A stretch of 64,000 nt of DNA from Campylorhamphus procurvoides (GCA_013396655.1 WBMV01004806.1:113081-177080), one strand, 5' to 3'. Positions 39,401 to 51,321 are shown, counted from the stretch's first letter. Translations and numbers: made by a program. Notes: a model not told the origin generated them from the sequence alone.

Positions 39401-42400
39401 ATCCCTCCTGTCACCAGGTGGGGGCCTGGTGCTGCTCTGTGCTTGAGCTGGTGCTGCACCAGAAGCCACCTTCCTGCCTCATGGTTCCCTCCTCTCCCAA
39501 GGTGGATGCCAGGGAATACCATTGCAGCTGCAAGGGGCTGTCCATGGCAGGGACATGCAGCTCTGGAAGAGATCCTGAGGAGCCACACACCCCTCATGCT
39601 CCCCAGGCTCTGGCACCACAGGGACCCACACAGGTCCCAGTGCGTGGGACTCAGGGCCCCTGTGGCTCCATCAAGCATATTTAGTTCTGCTCTTCGATAC
39701 AAATCCTGTCTCTGCTGCCAATTTGGGGGGCCCCAACTGTGGCCAACAGGAAGGGTGCATTTTTGTTCTAGGTGCTGTGCTGCAATGGGGCCAGGGAGTC
39801 CCATTTCCAGTGAGGGTGCGCAGTGTGCCAGGGAAGCAGAGAGTGCTAGGGTGGCCAGGGAGCAACCACAGGGCTAGAGGGATGCTGGGGGGAGGTAAGT
39901 AAAAAAAAAAAGCAGTGACAGAGGAAACAGGTTTATCATCTGTCTCCAGAGTGCTGGGGCTCAGCCACTGGGGATTTTCTGGGCTGTGGTTCAAAATCAT
40001 GCTGGGCTCCTCCATGCAGCCACCGGCCCAGAGAAAGCCCCGTGGCAGGGGCCAGCAGCCCTGCTGGGGTGGCACAGGGAGCAGGGACTCCCCAACTTCT
40101 GCTTTACCACCTCTGGTGGGTTTGTGAGCTCAGGCGTGGCTGCAGCTAGCTGGGAGCAGTGACGTGAAGCTCTGTGAGGCTCAGTGCTGTGGGCAAACCC
40201 TGGGGCACCCCTGCAGGGGACCTAAATTATGCCCCACATGGGGGAGAAGGGGGACAGGCTGGGCAGGGGACGTGGCATGACTGCCCAAGGAAAACAGAGC
40301 CAGGGACATGCCTGGGCAGCTGGGTTGGAGGTTGTCCAGGAAGCACGGGAAGGACATCTCTGATGGAGAGGTCATATCCCACCTCTCCCCTGTGCAGGCC
40401 GTAGGGGCTCAGGAACCTCACAGACTCCCAGAGAGCTCAAATCTAGGGAGACCAATAGGGACAGAGTGAGGACGCTGCCAGGAGCTGGGCAGGTGCCCCT
40501 AGTCCTGCCCTGGTGTTTCCCAAGGACTCAGGACCAGGGTAGCTGTGTTACCAAGGACAGGGGAGATGGGGTGATTCAGGGGTGCTCTGGGGCATGGCAC
40601 TGACTCAGGCCAGTGCAGGAGGGCTGGTCCCACAGTCAGCTGCCAACCCAGCACCCTGCCCTCAGGAAAGCTTTCGGTTTTGGGCAGCAGAAAATCAACA
40701 TCCTCCTTTCCAAAAGGTCACATTGCAGCAATGCAGCAGAATAAAGTGTGAAGAGAGGGAAGGGCGACCTCCAGAGTCTCTCAGCCTGGCTCTACAGGGC
40801 ATCCCTTCCTGGCTCTGGTGGAATTCAGAGCCCCCCAAAGGGGTAGAACTGCTGTGTCCCCATGTCAGCCACCAAGGAAGGGTGAACAAGGATTAGGGTG
40901 CTCAAAAGATGAACTCCCCTGCCACCCTGTCCATTGCTGTCCAGGTACTTGTTGGGTGTTCAGTGCCCTGGGTAGGTGCTTGCTGTGCCACAAAGCTGCT
41001 GGCACAGCCCTCCACACCACTGGGGCATTCACCCACGGCAAATTAGCTTCCAGAAACCACCCAGGGTCAAACTGACCCTGGGGTCTTAGAGGGAAAGATG
41101 CTGAAAGTGGGCTTTCCTCAAAACCTGCTCAAAAGAGGGCTTTGCAAGTATGAGGAGCCTGTTCAAAGCAGAGGAAACAGTACCCAAATCAACACAGAAA
41201 CCAAGACCCTGCAATGCCCAAATGGCTGCTCCCAGAGCGGTGACAGTGCAGAGCATGGTCACAGTCTGTGCCAGGTGAGACCTGGCTTATATTTGACATG
41301 GTGGCCAGATCACCCAGCCAGTCTTTGCCATCCTGCTGCACTCTTCTCCTCTGAAAGTGCCATGCCCCACCCATGGCAGGTTTGGCAGCATCTGGGAACC
41401 AGCTCTGCTTGTCTGCTTAAGATCTTGCTGCTTAATCCAGGGAGAAAACCCGTCACCTTGCACTGGCATGCCCAGTGGTGTAAGTCACCCTACACAGCCC
41501 TACAGCCACTTAGGGTCCCTTTAGCAGACACTGTGCCCAACAGCACTCCTGGATCCATGACACAAAGACACCCAGACCTGAGCTGAGTGGTGTCAGCAGC
41601 AAGCACAGACAGAACTGGCAGCTTTTCACCACTGTGCTCACATGATGAGCAGAACAGCTCCCAGGACACCCTGCACCATCCTTGTCTTTTTGGCACTCTG
41701 CCTGTGCCCTGTGCCAAAGGTTTCCCAGTGGCAATGGGCACACTGTGGAAGAAGGGAGAGCCCGGTTCTGCCCACTAAACTCACCCAGAGCACGGGGTTC
41801 AGATGCTGCAGAGGTGCCAGGAGGTTGCATTGCTCCCAGGTCCTGCTTCACCTCTGCTCCGTGTGTATCTGGCATGGTACAAAACCCGTCATCTCTGCCA
41901 GGATGAGGAGAGCAGGTGCAGGAATTGAGGGAAACACTCAGCAGTCAAAGCCTGTTTTAGAGCCTCTGGAAGAAGATGGGCAGCTCAGAAACAGAAACAA
42001 AAATTAAAAAGGTGTTGACTAGCAGGTGACAGGCAAATCCCCTTCTGAGAAGCATCTCCCCTGACCTCAGTCACAGCATCCCGGCTGCACGATGGATGTT
42101 GAGCTGCAGTCCGGGAGCCCTCACAGACCCATCCCCGGGATGTCTTTGGGATGGCCAGGGCATCTCAACGAGCTGGGGGTGCCCTCAGGAGGACCCCTTT
42201 GGTCCCTCCATCTCCACGCCGGCACTGCCACCTGCAGGCAGCGGTCCCGGGGCCGGCTCTGGCCACTGCCAAGGACCAAGGACTAAGTGCCCAGCACCAC
42301 GACCCTAGAGGGGCAGCGCCCCAGCCACTGCCTGCAGCAGGGCTGCCCCCTGTGCCCACCCAGTCCCAGCCCTGAGCCCAGAGCAAGCCGGCACTGGTTT

Positions 42401-43015
42401 CTCCTCCCCTCTGCCCCAACCAGCTCACCCCTGGCTGCTCAGATGCAGGGAGCACCCAGCAAAGCAAAACCCAGCCCGCACTTCCCTCGCACAGGGCATC
42501 AGCGCCACCTCTGCCCTGCCCAAGTGGGGAAAGGGTGCTCCGTGTTTTGAAGGCAGCATGGGAGTTGCTTTATAAGGTGTTCCGTGGAGCCCCATGCTGG
42601 CCTGTGGGAGGGGAATCCTCCTTGCCTTCCCTCTAGGCAAGCAGCATGTGTAGCTCCAGGCCCTGATCCTACCGATGTACCCCATGGGGGACACACATTT
42701 CACTGTTTGTCCTGCTTCTTGTGTGCCCTGTGTGAAGAGCCACAATATTGTCCCCAAAAAGTTCTGCCCACGCACCCGTGAGGCTCTGCCCATGCTGAGG
42801 AGGCTGCCTGCAACTGGGAGAGACACTGCTATAAACGAAGTACAGTCTCTGCCAGAAAACATCCAATATCATGTTTTTCAACTAGTTATGCCTCCAGAAA
42901 GGAGCCCTTATCCCAAGTGTCTTCAGCTATGGGGTGTTCACCCTCTTGCGTCCCTGGAAGGAAAGCAAACATCCTCCAAGATCACAGGAATGAGACACAG
43001 GACACTCCACGCTGC
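36481..43015. other. Intergenic region between NOTCH2 and SEC22B
   Basis: About 6.5 kb, GC-richer than the NOTCH2 introns. No reading frame resembles a known protein family and there is no convincing splice structure. The only exon-like item is 37034-37100 (plus strand), flanked by a pyrimidine tract/CAG and a GTATGC, which I do not accept as a gene (see rejected items). No RNA gene or intact transposon was recognised. Confidence 0.6.
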
Positions 43016-44875
43016 AGAGGGGATTTTCAGAAGCATTTATTTCACTGCTGACACTGGGGCTGCAGGAGACAGCTGCTCCCAGAGCTGCCCTGTGTTGCAG
43101 GAACATCACCCCCCTCAATCACAACAATCCACAGACAGTCGGGTGTCTGAACGGCGAGACCTTCCAGCACCTACATTACACAGACCTACATCACTGGGAC
43201 ATTCACCTGTTAGGGAGACCACTTGAAAGGTTTTTAATAATAATAATTAAAATAAAAGCAACCTACAAAGTAAGACTTTGAGGCATCATGCAGAAACTGG
43301 ATTACTTTAGACTATGTGGCAGCTCAGATTTGCTGGGTTTATCAGTGGACGAGTGATAACTGCTTCCCTGCCAGTCCAACACCAAGCTGGGGAGCATTCC
43401 CAGACAGGACAACAGCTGTTTCCCACCCAGTGGCAGGAAACACTTCCAGGTCACAGCTTATACATCCAGAACTACACAAAATTATGTGCTTGTAAGAGGT
43501 GCTGGGAAGTCCTGAAACTTCCTTCTGTGACACTGCCTGCTTCCTAGCAAGTGACAAACACTTGAGTGCAGAAGAGTGCCTGAGCTGTGGAGTTTCTTTT
43601 TTTCCTCTTTTTTTTTTGATTTCTAAATAAACCAAAAGCTGACTGGTAGAACGTTATTTTTAGCATAGGTGGACCAAAAAGAAATTAAAAAAAAATCACA
43701 TTACACCGGTAATATATAGATTGGCCCATAAGAAAGAAGCTCTATACTACTGCCCCACAATGAGTTTTTCTTTGCCTACAGTTTCAACTTCCCAAGTGAG
43801 GTAGGGAGAGGGTGACAGTGGGAGAAAAAGGTGGTGTTTCCAAAGGATTCCACAATTTTAAAGTTATCCTAATCCTTCATGTAAAGTTGAAGTGTTCTTT
43901 AAAGAAACACTGCCTTTTCTTCACAACAACATTCAGAGTTTTGATTTTTTGGTTCTCTTGGTGAGGGAAACAGGGAGAAAGAAAACAAGGATCCCAGAGA
44001 TGAAATGCTGGCAGTTTTGACACATTTTGGAAGGAAGGTACAGTTATAAAAAGGAAGGAAACAATGTAGTGAATCTGCAGATGGAAGGAAAAAATACAGA
44101 GTGCTGACATAGTTTGCACTGTGCCCACTCCAACAGCATTGAATTACACACCCTGTTCACATGGAAACATACTGTCACACACAGCTGTCAGGAGAGGGAA
44201 AGTGGACACTTAAAAACCTGCAGTTTAATTTTTCAGGAATCAGTAATGCAGAAGCCTTCCTTTGCCTCTCCTAGTACTAGACAGAACATATTTTAAGGCA
44301 TAGTTTAATATCCATTTCTTCCTAAAGCAACTTAAAGTATAACAAGCCAAGATGTCAGACACAGAAAACTCAATAGGTATTTGGACAGAGGTGAAAGCTG
44401 ATTTATGTACAGGGCAGTATTTGCCTTCCAACAGGGGAGTCTTGAAAAAGAAAGAAAAATAACTGCAGACCCAGATTCTAAAAAAAGCAAACATTACCAA
44501 CACAAGGAATGTTCATTAGAGTCCAGTTCCCACTAGAGCTACTCAACGGGAGGACATATAATGTGATTATGCTAAATTGCACTGATTGACTGTTTCTCAG
44601 AGTGCCCCAGGAGGGGGAAGAACCATGGGAGGCCAAACTCTGCAGTACCCTAGTGCAAACTGCCTCAGAGGAAAAGCCTGCAGTCAACAAGCCTTTACAC
44701 CCATTGTTAGGCTTCACTAAGAGATACAGAAGCCAGGTGTCACCTAACAATTTCAGGACACTCCGGTAAAGGTGATGGTCCTGTGTGGATTCTAATGCAC
44801 ATCCCCCATGAACAGTGTCCTGCACACATACACCTGCCAGGCTACTGGCTTTCCCTCTTCCACGACTGAGCCAGC
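43016..44875 (-). other. SEC22B: SEC22B 3' untranslated region (inferred extent)
   Basis: This runs from the TGA stop of SEC22B to just past the candidate AATAAA. It contains an AU-rich segment on the sense strand (43230-43262, TTATTATTATTA-type) that could affect mRNA stability, and two T/A homopolymer patches near 43600 and 43685. The end is inferred from the poly(A) signal only; the mammalian SEC22B 3' UTR can be longer. Confidence 0.5.
43036..43041 (-). terminator. SEC22B: Candidate SEC22B poly(A) signal
   Basis: On the minus strand the hexamer AATAAA sits in GTGAAATAAATGCTTCTG, followed about 25-35 bases later by a GU-rich element (GTGTCCTGTGTCTC). This is a textbook cleavage/polyadenylation arrangement on the sense strand of SEC22B, about 1.84 kb past the stop codon. 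Weaker ATTAAA variants lie closer to the stop (near 44224, 44303 and 43234), so shorter transcripts are possible. Confidence 0.55.
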
Positions 44876-45030
44876 TCACAGCCACCAGAACCTCACGTAG
44901 ACGATCAGCATGATAAAAAACACAGCTACAGCTGCCAGCTTGGCATACGTAGAGCGCATGTTCAGGTACTTTGCGTCCTGACGGTACTTCTTGGACAAAC
45001 TGGACAAGTTGTTGGCCTTGGAATCAAGAG
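44876..45030 (-). CDS. SEC22B: SEC22B exon 5 (end of SNARE motif, membrane anchor, stop)
   Basis: Last coding exon of the ER-Golgi R-SNARE Sec22b, which pairs with syntaxin-5/syntaxin-18 family Q-SNAREs in ER-Golgi and retrograde fusion. The acceptor is CCTTTAACAG. The exon has 2 + 150 + 3 bases and ends at TGA (44876-44878). It encodes the end of the SNARE coil ([20 protein letters not shown]), the linker LNMRSTYAK, and a C-terminal tail anchor ([15 protein letters not shown]) followed by RFWWL. This matches the mammalian C-terminus as I remember it. The very short tail after the membrane segment is typical of tail-anchored SNAREs. Confidence 0.98.
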
Positions 45031-45418
45031 CTGTTAAAGGGAAAGGGGAGAGAAGTTAGTCAAGATTAACCCAACCTTCCCCAAATGTTACATTAACTGT
45101 GTAAGTTTCTCTGGAGCAGCTGGAAGTGCAGCAGTTTCACATGGCAGCATGGCCTGAGCCTCCCTACAGTGCTCTAGTGCTTGTCCTGCTAGGATGAGGG
45201 CAGCTCAAACTGGTGAGATGCTGGTCTCAGCCAAAAAGAAGCACCAGTACCTACCAGGTGCTTCAGGATGCAACCAATTCAGCTGAAACACCCAATGAAT
45301 TTCCTACTTTCCTCAGGAGGCTCAGGGACTAGCAAGCCTTTCCCTCCAGTATGCGCTGCCCATCCAGCTGACCAAAGGGATAAAGAACTCTGTGCCAAAT
45401 ACTGGCCACTCCCAGTAC
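45031..45418 (-). other. SEC22B: SEC22B intron 4
   Basis: A 388-base intron between exons 4 and 5, starting GTACTG and ending TTTAACAG on the minus strand. Nothing notable in it. Confidence 0.95.
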
Positions 45419-45565
45419 CTGAAAGTGCTTCTCCTCGCTGTAAGACTTCCTCAATGTTGGCCACCATAATCCTCTGCACATCTTGCAGCTCTGTGTTGAT
45501 GGAGCCCAGGTTCCTCCTTGCCCGGCTATCAATGTAGAGCTTCTTGGTTTTCTGGATGTAGGTGT
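45419..45565 (-). CDS. SEC22B: SEC22B exon 4 (SNARE motif)
   Basis: A 147-base exon with acceptor TGTTCCAG and donor TTTCAG/GTACTG. It starts by completing an aspartate codon from exon 3 and ends one base into the next alanine. It encodes 48 full codons: [20 protein letters not shown], then the heptad-repeat SNARE region beginning [20 protein letters not shown] and reaching QRGEALS. The arginine in VLQRGEAL is at the expected ionic zero-layer position of an R-SNARE. The phenylalanine I recall at the second position in mammals is tyrosine here (TYIQ), a conservative change. Confidence 0.98.
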
Positions 45566-45864
45566 CTGGAACAAGACAGGGTTATCAGAGGGGACCTCAC
45601 CTAACACAGAGCAGCCAGAAGTCCACATGCAAATATTCACTGGAGTGAGGCCAAGTGACTAAAAGCAAGAAACCTGAATCAAAGGACATATACCATTTCC
45701 CTACCACTTCTCTATTCCCCTGCTCAAAACGCCCATGTCTCTAAAGACAAGGAGAGAGAGGCTGAGCTGTTAATTGCATAAGCCAAGTTGGAGAGGATCC
45801 TGTGGCTGTTGCTCCCTGCCCCAGCAAGAAGTTTCCTAACTAGCCACAAGGAGAGGGACCTCAC
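45566..45864 (-). other. SEC22B: SEC22B intron 3
   Basis: A 299-base intron between exons 3 and 4, starting GTGAGG and ending GTTCCAG on the minus strand. No other features were seen. Confidence 0.95.
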
Positions 45865-46025
45865 CAAATTCAATGAAGGAATAGGGCCTGGAGACTGTCG
45901 GAACCTTCTTGCCATGCTGCTCATCAAACTCTGAGTGCAAGTCTTCCAGATATGCAAAGGCCAGTTTCTTGGGGAACGCAGCTTCGCACAGGACCAGGTA
46001 ACACACTCCTTTCTCGATGATATAG
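45865..46025 (-). CDS. SEC22B: SEC22B exon 3 (longin domain)
   Basis: A 161-base exon with acceptor TCTTTTAG and donor TTTG/GTGAGG. It encodes most of the N-terminal longin domain, the profilin-like fold that regulates Sec22b and packages it into COPII vesicles. It begins [20 protein letters not shown], continues through [20 protein letters not shown], and ends [13 protein letters not shown]. Phases fit exon 2 (histidine split CA/C) and exon 4 (aspartate split G/AC). Only conservative differences from the mammalian protein as I remember it (EKGVC instead of EQGVC). Confidence 0.98.
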
Positions 46026-49000
46026 CTAAAAGAACAGCAGACAGGTTATTAATCAATCAATTCTGAACATATTCTATCAAACCCCATGCCGCATTCCTTT
46101 ATTCCTATGAGGCAATGACAACTGGGTACAAGGACTTCTAGTTTTCCATGTCTGGATGAAGTGTAAACCTTTCTACAAAGCAATGGCTCATTTTTCTTTA
46201 CCCAAAATAAATTTTCTTGTAGCCTTACACCCACGCCAAGAGCCTTGAATTTTGCCTTCAAGGGAACAAAAGCTGGCCTGTGAATATCATTAGCTTAACA
46301 AAATATCAGCAACAAAAGAGTTATAATTTTTTAGTACAAAAGGGAGAACACTCTACCTCCCACAGCTGGGAGAAGGGGAGCACAAGAAAGTTTGCCAGCA
46401 GAGTAGAGGGGAAGGTCGCCAACACATCTCTATTTGTCAGCACAGTCTAGCACCTGAGGCCCACAAATGGGAAGTTGAAGCACTGAGATTAGAACATGCA
46501 CAAGAATTTGGTCTCAGCTTGCTATAAAGCCACATGGTGACTGCCAGCTCTCCCTTTCAGTTTTGGAGGGCTGGGTATCCCCTTCCTCCCCCAAAACCCG
46601 CCTGTCGGTGGGGTGCTGCTCTCCACATGCATCACCTCAGAGGCAGTGGGAAAAAATACTGGTGCTAGAGAGGTTCTGGTGATGTTACCTGTAGATTTGC
46701 CATGGGTAGGTGTGACTGTGCCACCAGTTCTTTGGCTGTAACATAAGAAGCTCCAAAACACAGTGACATCTGCTTCTGTGTCATGCTGTTTGGTTAGCTC
46801 TGCAGCTGTGAGTGCAGGGGCCCTCCCCACCTCCTCCCAGCACCCCCATCCCCATCTAATTCTTATTTGTTTGCAGAGGCTTAGTGTTGACCTTGTTTCA
46901 GTATGAACTCCAGTGTCTCTGCCAACTGGGAGAACAGGGGCTTTTCATTATAATTCAGCTAAAAAGCCTACTGCAGTAAGGGATAAGATAGCACCAATCT
47001 TGAGATTATTTAAGCTTTGCTATGACTGTCTGCTGCTGCACATTCCCAGCTGCATTTTTCTCCTCATTTAGCCAATATAAAAATAAAAGCTACAATATTC
47101 CCACCAAAACCAAGAGAGTAGAGACAGTAAATAGCCCTGCAAAGGCTTTTGAACATTTATCTATATTCTTCAGGGTAAAATGTAAATGCTACTTTTGTTA
47201 CCTTCCTTTGACTTTCTGCATAATGCCATTATGCATTAGTCTAGTTAGCATAAAGATTAGCAGCGTATTAAAGAAATGATCCAGTCCTGAGGGCACAATA
47301 GTAAAATAAGCAGCTTAAAATTTTGTTGATAGCCACACCAGGCTTACAAAACTTCCTCCCACTCCCCACTGTTTTTTCAGATACCCCAACAAGTCCATGT
47401 CCTTTGAATTAGCCACCCTCAGCTCGTTCCTGGGCTCAGAAGTATCCATTTCTCCTGTCTTTACACGGCCTGTGTGTGAACCCTGCCAGCCTTCAATCAA
47501 CAACTGGTCTACCCCAACCACAAGCAAGAAACTCCAGTTGCCATAACCTATTCCACAGTGTGTCCCCACTAGTCCATGCTTTTGTTCCTTTTTATGTCCC
47601 TCAGCCTGGACTGCACCAGTGCTGAGGACTAATACTACACTGCATCGTGCCTCTGTTCTTTCCTTACCCCTGGAGACCTGTTTGACAGATTGGAGTTGCT
47701 ACAGATCATCACCCATAGCTTGATTTAGCCACTGTCATGACCATCAAGACTTGAACAAATCTTTTGAAATGAGGAAAACATGTGTCAGATGGGAATCCTG
47801 ACAGTACTGCTGGAGCAGCACTGTGCTCCAGATGAGAGCACTCTGAGGAACATGTCCCATTGGCACAGATCTGTTTATCTCTGCCCAGGCCAGCTGGTCC
47901 TGCCTGGAGCTCTTCAGCCATATTTCCCACTTGCTCTTCCCTGCTGTGATATTCAATGTGCTGGATGTAAAGTTGATCTGTCAGCACCACAGAGAGTGAG
48001 CTCACCTCATTCTGAACCAGTTTCAGACAATTTTGTCAACCTCAGAGCTGAGTTTCTGCACAGCCGGGCTTCTCAGTTTTATACTTTACGTGCACAGCAC
48101 TTGCTTGGCACATGAGGGGCAGACAGTGCCATTTGCCACTGTTAACTCCTGCATGCTGAGTACAGCCAGTAGGTTTCTTATAATCACACTGGACATTTGG
48201 AGAGAGAAAATCTTTATCCTGGTAACAGTGGCAAAGGCCAAGGGTTGCCCTCGACATGACAGGTAAGAGCCACTTCAGCCATTCATCAGGCAAAGGTCAC
48301 CTACTGACTGACAGCACAGGAGAAACCATCAGTGCTCCTGTACCTGCCCAGCCACGTGTCCTCAGTGCTGCAGCTGAAGGGGTGACACAGCTTTTGGAGC
48401 CAAAGCCTGGGCATTGCACTGGACAGAAATCACCTTAGCGGCCATAGTTTAAGTTTCACATTTCAGCAAGGCTCAGCTCTTCTCAGAATTGATGAAGCTA
48501 AACACGTTCTACACCACCTCAGCAAGTTCAGCAATATCCTTAGCAACACTACTAACTCACACCACAAAACGCTCTGTCCAGGCTTGTGCTGCCCTCAGCA
48601 GTCAGAGCTCTGATTTGGCAGAAAAAAATCGGTGAGCTGTGTTAAACAGTGTGGTCATCAGTCAGCGTTATTTTAGACTAAATCTCAAATTTCCCCATTA
48701 CCTCCCCTCCTCATACAGGAGGTTTTCTGACCTGAAAGTATTCTTTTCACACAGGTCCTGCCACCATAACACCCCAGCTGAAAAGAGGTAGCAGTGAGTG
48801 CTCTGCAGCAGCAGCTGTCAATCACTGCCAGAACCTGTCTAGGGACTAACTCAATGCAGGAGAAACACTCCTCTCCCTGCCTGTCTGCCAGCCAGGTAAC
48901 CCACCTGTTCCTTTGGGACAGCTATCGAAACAGGAGCCTGCCCAAGCCCTCCCTCCTCGTCAGAACTGGTGACATTACAGCCACCATTAATAGGCTTTGA

Positions 49001-50561
49001 TTTCCTGGGCACACATTGCCACCTCACCAGACATCGCTCTGCTTGCATCATGGAAGTAACTCAAGAAGGGATTTACTGGGATCTACACAGGCTCTTTCCC
49101 AAGGCCTCGCTGCCAGTCTCAGCTACACCCGTGCAGTGCCAAGGAAACACTTGGAAACAAGAGAGGTTTTAAATTCTAAACAGTTTTAACTTGTCGAAAG
49201 AAGACGAGGCAGGGCAGCATTTTGCAGTTAACTCTGCAACAGAAGATAGGGATGGCCAGACTAATCAGGGCCATCCTCTGGCGACTATAACTCCCTATCA
49301 AAGGCAACCAGAAGCCAAGAGAAAAGATTTTAAACAATCTTGTCACAGTTAATACACGTAAGCCAACAAGAAAAGTAGCCCTCAAAACCTCATGGCTTTT
49401 GCCAAAGACTGTTTTTCAAAAAAAATCCTGTTCCTGTCTTTTCATTTCATGTTGCCAAATCTCTGAAGAAAGGGACAGGGTGGGAGATGTGCTAAAGGGC
49501 ACTTGTTATAGAGGCAGAGACCTAAAGCCAACCTTGCCCTGCATTCAAAGGCCCCCCTCTTCCTCACCCAGCCATAAACACACACACAGTCACCAGGAAT
49601 CACTTGGAAACCAAGAGGGATCCTGCTGCTGGCAGTGCAGCAGAAATGGTGCAAAGTGCAGGAACTCTTGGCACATCGCTGCCAAAGCTGCACAACTCTG
49701 CCTTGGTGCCTCTTCTCAGGGACCTGTAGCAATTACTGCTGCTAATGGCATCATTGTGCCTCTTGGCAGGATCTTGACTGAGCTCTCAAACTCTACTCTG
49801 CCAGGTAAGGACATATCACAGAGAGAACCACTTCATTTCTCACACACAAGCTCTCCTGCCTTTCACTGACTGACAGTTCCTCTCCTGTCCAGTTGCCTGT
49901 CCACCTCCCTTGCTGTGGATGAAGTAATAGGATCTGCACTCTCTGTAAGCTTTCCTGGTTTCATATCCAAGCTCCCTTGCTATAGTACTACTGCAGAATG
50001 CCAAAAGTGCTTTCAAGTTGAGAGTTCCCAAAAAGTTTAGGAAATAAATTAACCACACCCAAAAAATCTAGACTGAATCTACATCAAGTCTGTCAGATAT
50101 TAAGAAAATAATAGTAAAAAACCCCTCAAGAGATGATCCATGTGCTTCTTACACAGCCTGAACAGCTGGACTTTCATGGGACACAGAGATGGAAATCCTG
50201 TGCAAGAGGAGCTGACAGAGGTACTGCCAGACAGGTTTTACCAAGAACACATCTCTTTAAAGACAAAACACAGGAGGTACAGAAGACACCATAAAGACAG
50301 AGTGCAAACAAACAGAAGAACCTTAACGGGAACAGCACCTGCATTCTCTTCAGCAAAGGCAGAACCGTGAGCCTAGCTGAAAATCAAGTGCCAGGCACCT
50401 GTGCCAAGCAGTGAGAGCTCACACACACCTCCCCTTCGAGCAGATCCTGCCCTCCAGCTGGCAGGGCAGGCAGGGGAAGCAGCTCCCCCTTTTCCAGACA
50501 GCCAGTTCCGACCCCCAGAGCCAGAAGGGCCCCGTTCCCCACCCGCGCTCCCGACACTCAC
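46026..50561 (-). other. SEC22B: SEC22B intron 2
   Basis: A 4.5-kb intron beginning GTGAGT and ending TCTTTTAG on the minus strand. It has no recognised internal gene. Composition becomes GC-rich in the last few hundred bases toward exon 2 and the promoter (from about 50.4 kb). Confidence 0.9.
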
Positions 50562-50671
50562 TGGAAAGCCATGGCTCCCGCCTCCAGCGTGCACCGCGTC
50601 GGGGACTGCTCGTTCAGCTTGCGGAAGAGCTGCTTCGCTTGGCTCTGGTACTGCTGCAGGTCGCGGCCTGA
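50562..50671 (-). CDS. SEC22B: SEC22B exon 2 (longin domain, N-terminal part)
   Basis: A 110-base GC-rich exon with acceptor CTCCTCAG and a perfect donor TTCCA/GTGAGT. It starts at a codon boundary, with [20 protein letters not shown], and continues [16 protein letters not shown] plus two bases of the next histidine codon. In mammals as I recall it, the residue after AGAM is threonine. With exons 3-5 the visible protein is 190 residues. The missing first exon should contribute about 25 residues, reaching the family's usual 215. Exon 1 would be upstream, that is between 50783 and 51261 in the gap. Confidence 0.98.
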
Positions 50672-50744
50672 CTGAGGAGGGAGGCAGCGAGAGGGGACGG
50701 GCTGCTGGAGCGGCCGGCACCGGGGAAGTACCTGGGGGACTCTC

Positions 50745-50782
50745 CCCCTCCTTCCTTCCCTCCCTCCCTCCCTCCCTCCCTC
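50745..50782. repeat. (CCCT)n microsatellite at the gap edge
   Basis: A pyrimidine tract that becomes a perfect CCCT tetranucleotide repeat running straight into the N run, inside SEC22B intron 1. The other strand is (AGGG)n and can form G-quadruplexes, a likely cause of the assembly break. Confidence 0.95.
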
Positions 50783-51261
50783 NNNNNNNNNNNNNNNNNN
50801 NNNNNNNNNNNNNNNNNNNNNNNNNNNNNNNNNNNNNNNNNNNNNNNNNNNNNNNNNNNNNNNNNNNNNNNNNNNNNNNNNNNNNNNNNNNNNNNNNNNN
50901 NNNNNNNNNNNNNNNNNNNNNNNNNNNNNNNNNNNNNNNNNNNNNNNNNNNNNNNNNNNNNNNNNNNNNNNNNNNNNNNNNNNNNNNNNNNNNNNNNNNN
51001 NNNNNNNNNNNNNNNNNNNNNNNNNNNNNNNNNNNNNNNNNNNNNNNNNNNNNNNNNNNNNNNNNNNNNNNNNNNNNNNNNNNNNNNNNNNNNNNNNNNN
51101 NNNNNNNNNNNNNNNNNNNNNNNNNNNNNNNNNNNNNNNNNNNNNNNNNNNNNNNNNNNNNNNNNNNNNNNNNNNNNNNNNNNNNNNNNNNNNNNNNNNN
51201 NNNNNNNNNNNNNNNNNNNNNNNNNNNNNNNNNNNNNNNNNNNNNNNNNNNNNNNNNNNNN
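50783..51261. other. Assembly gap (479 N) hiding SEC22B exon 1 and a divergent promoter
   Basis: 479 unknown bases flanked on both sides by GC- and CpG-rich DNA. By gene structure it must contain SEC22B exon 1 (about 75 coding bases, minus strand) and the start of the PACS-like first exon (plus strand), unless the gap is a false join. If its length is real, both transcription starts lie within a few hundred bases of each other. Confidence 0.8.
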
Positions 51262-51321
51262 GCCTATGAACCTCTTCGCCACGTGGGAGATCGACGGCTC
51301 CAGCCCCAGCTGCGTCCCCAG
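51262..51321 (+). CDS. PACS-family first coding exon (3' part), PACS2-like
   Basis: The sequence right of the gap reads, on the plus strand, P then MNLFATWEIDGSSPSCVPR, with the last arginine codon split after AG at a GTAACG donor. This is the opening signature of the furin-binding region of phosphofurin acidic cluster sorting proteins, cytosolic adaptors that link acidic-cluster cargo to AP-1/COPI and act at the trans-Golgi, endosomes and ER-mitochondria contacts. From memory PACS2 has MNLFATWEVDGSSPSCVPR (one difference) and PACS1 is more distant (MNLYATWEVDRSSSS). In both, the first intron falls after this arginine in the same phase. The upstream start codon and N-terminal residues are in the gap. 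The next exon (LCSLTLKKL-type) was not found downstream. The locus beside SEC22B is unexpected. Family assignment is firm; which paralogue is open. Confidence 0.85.
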
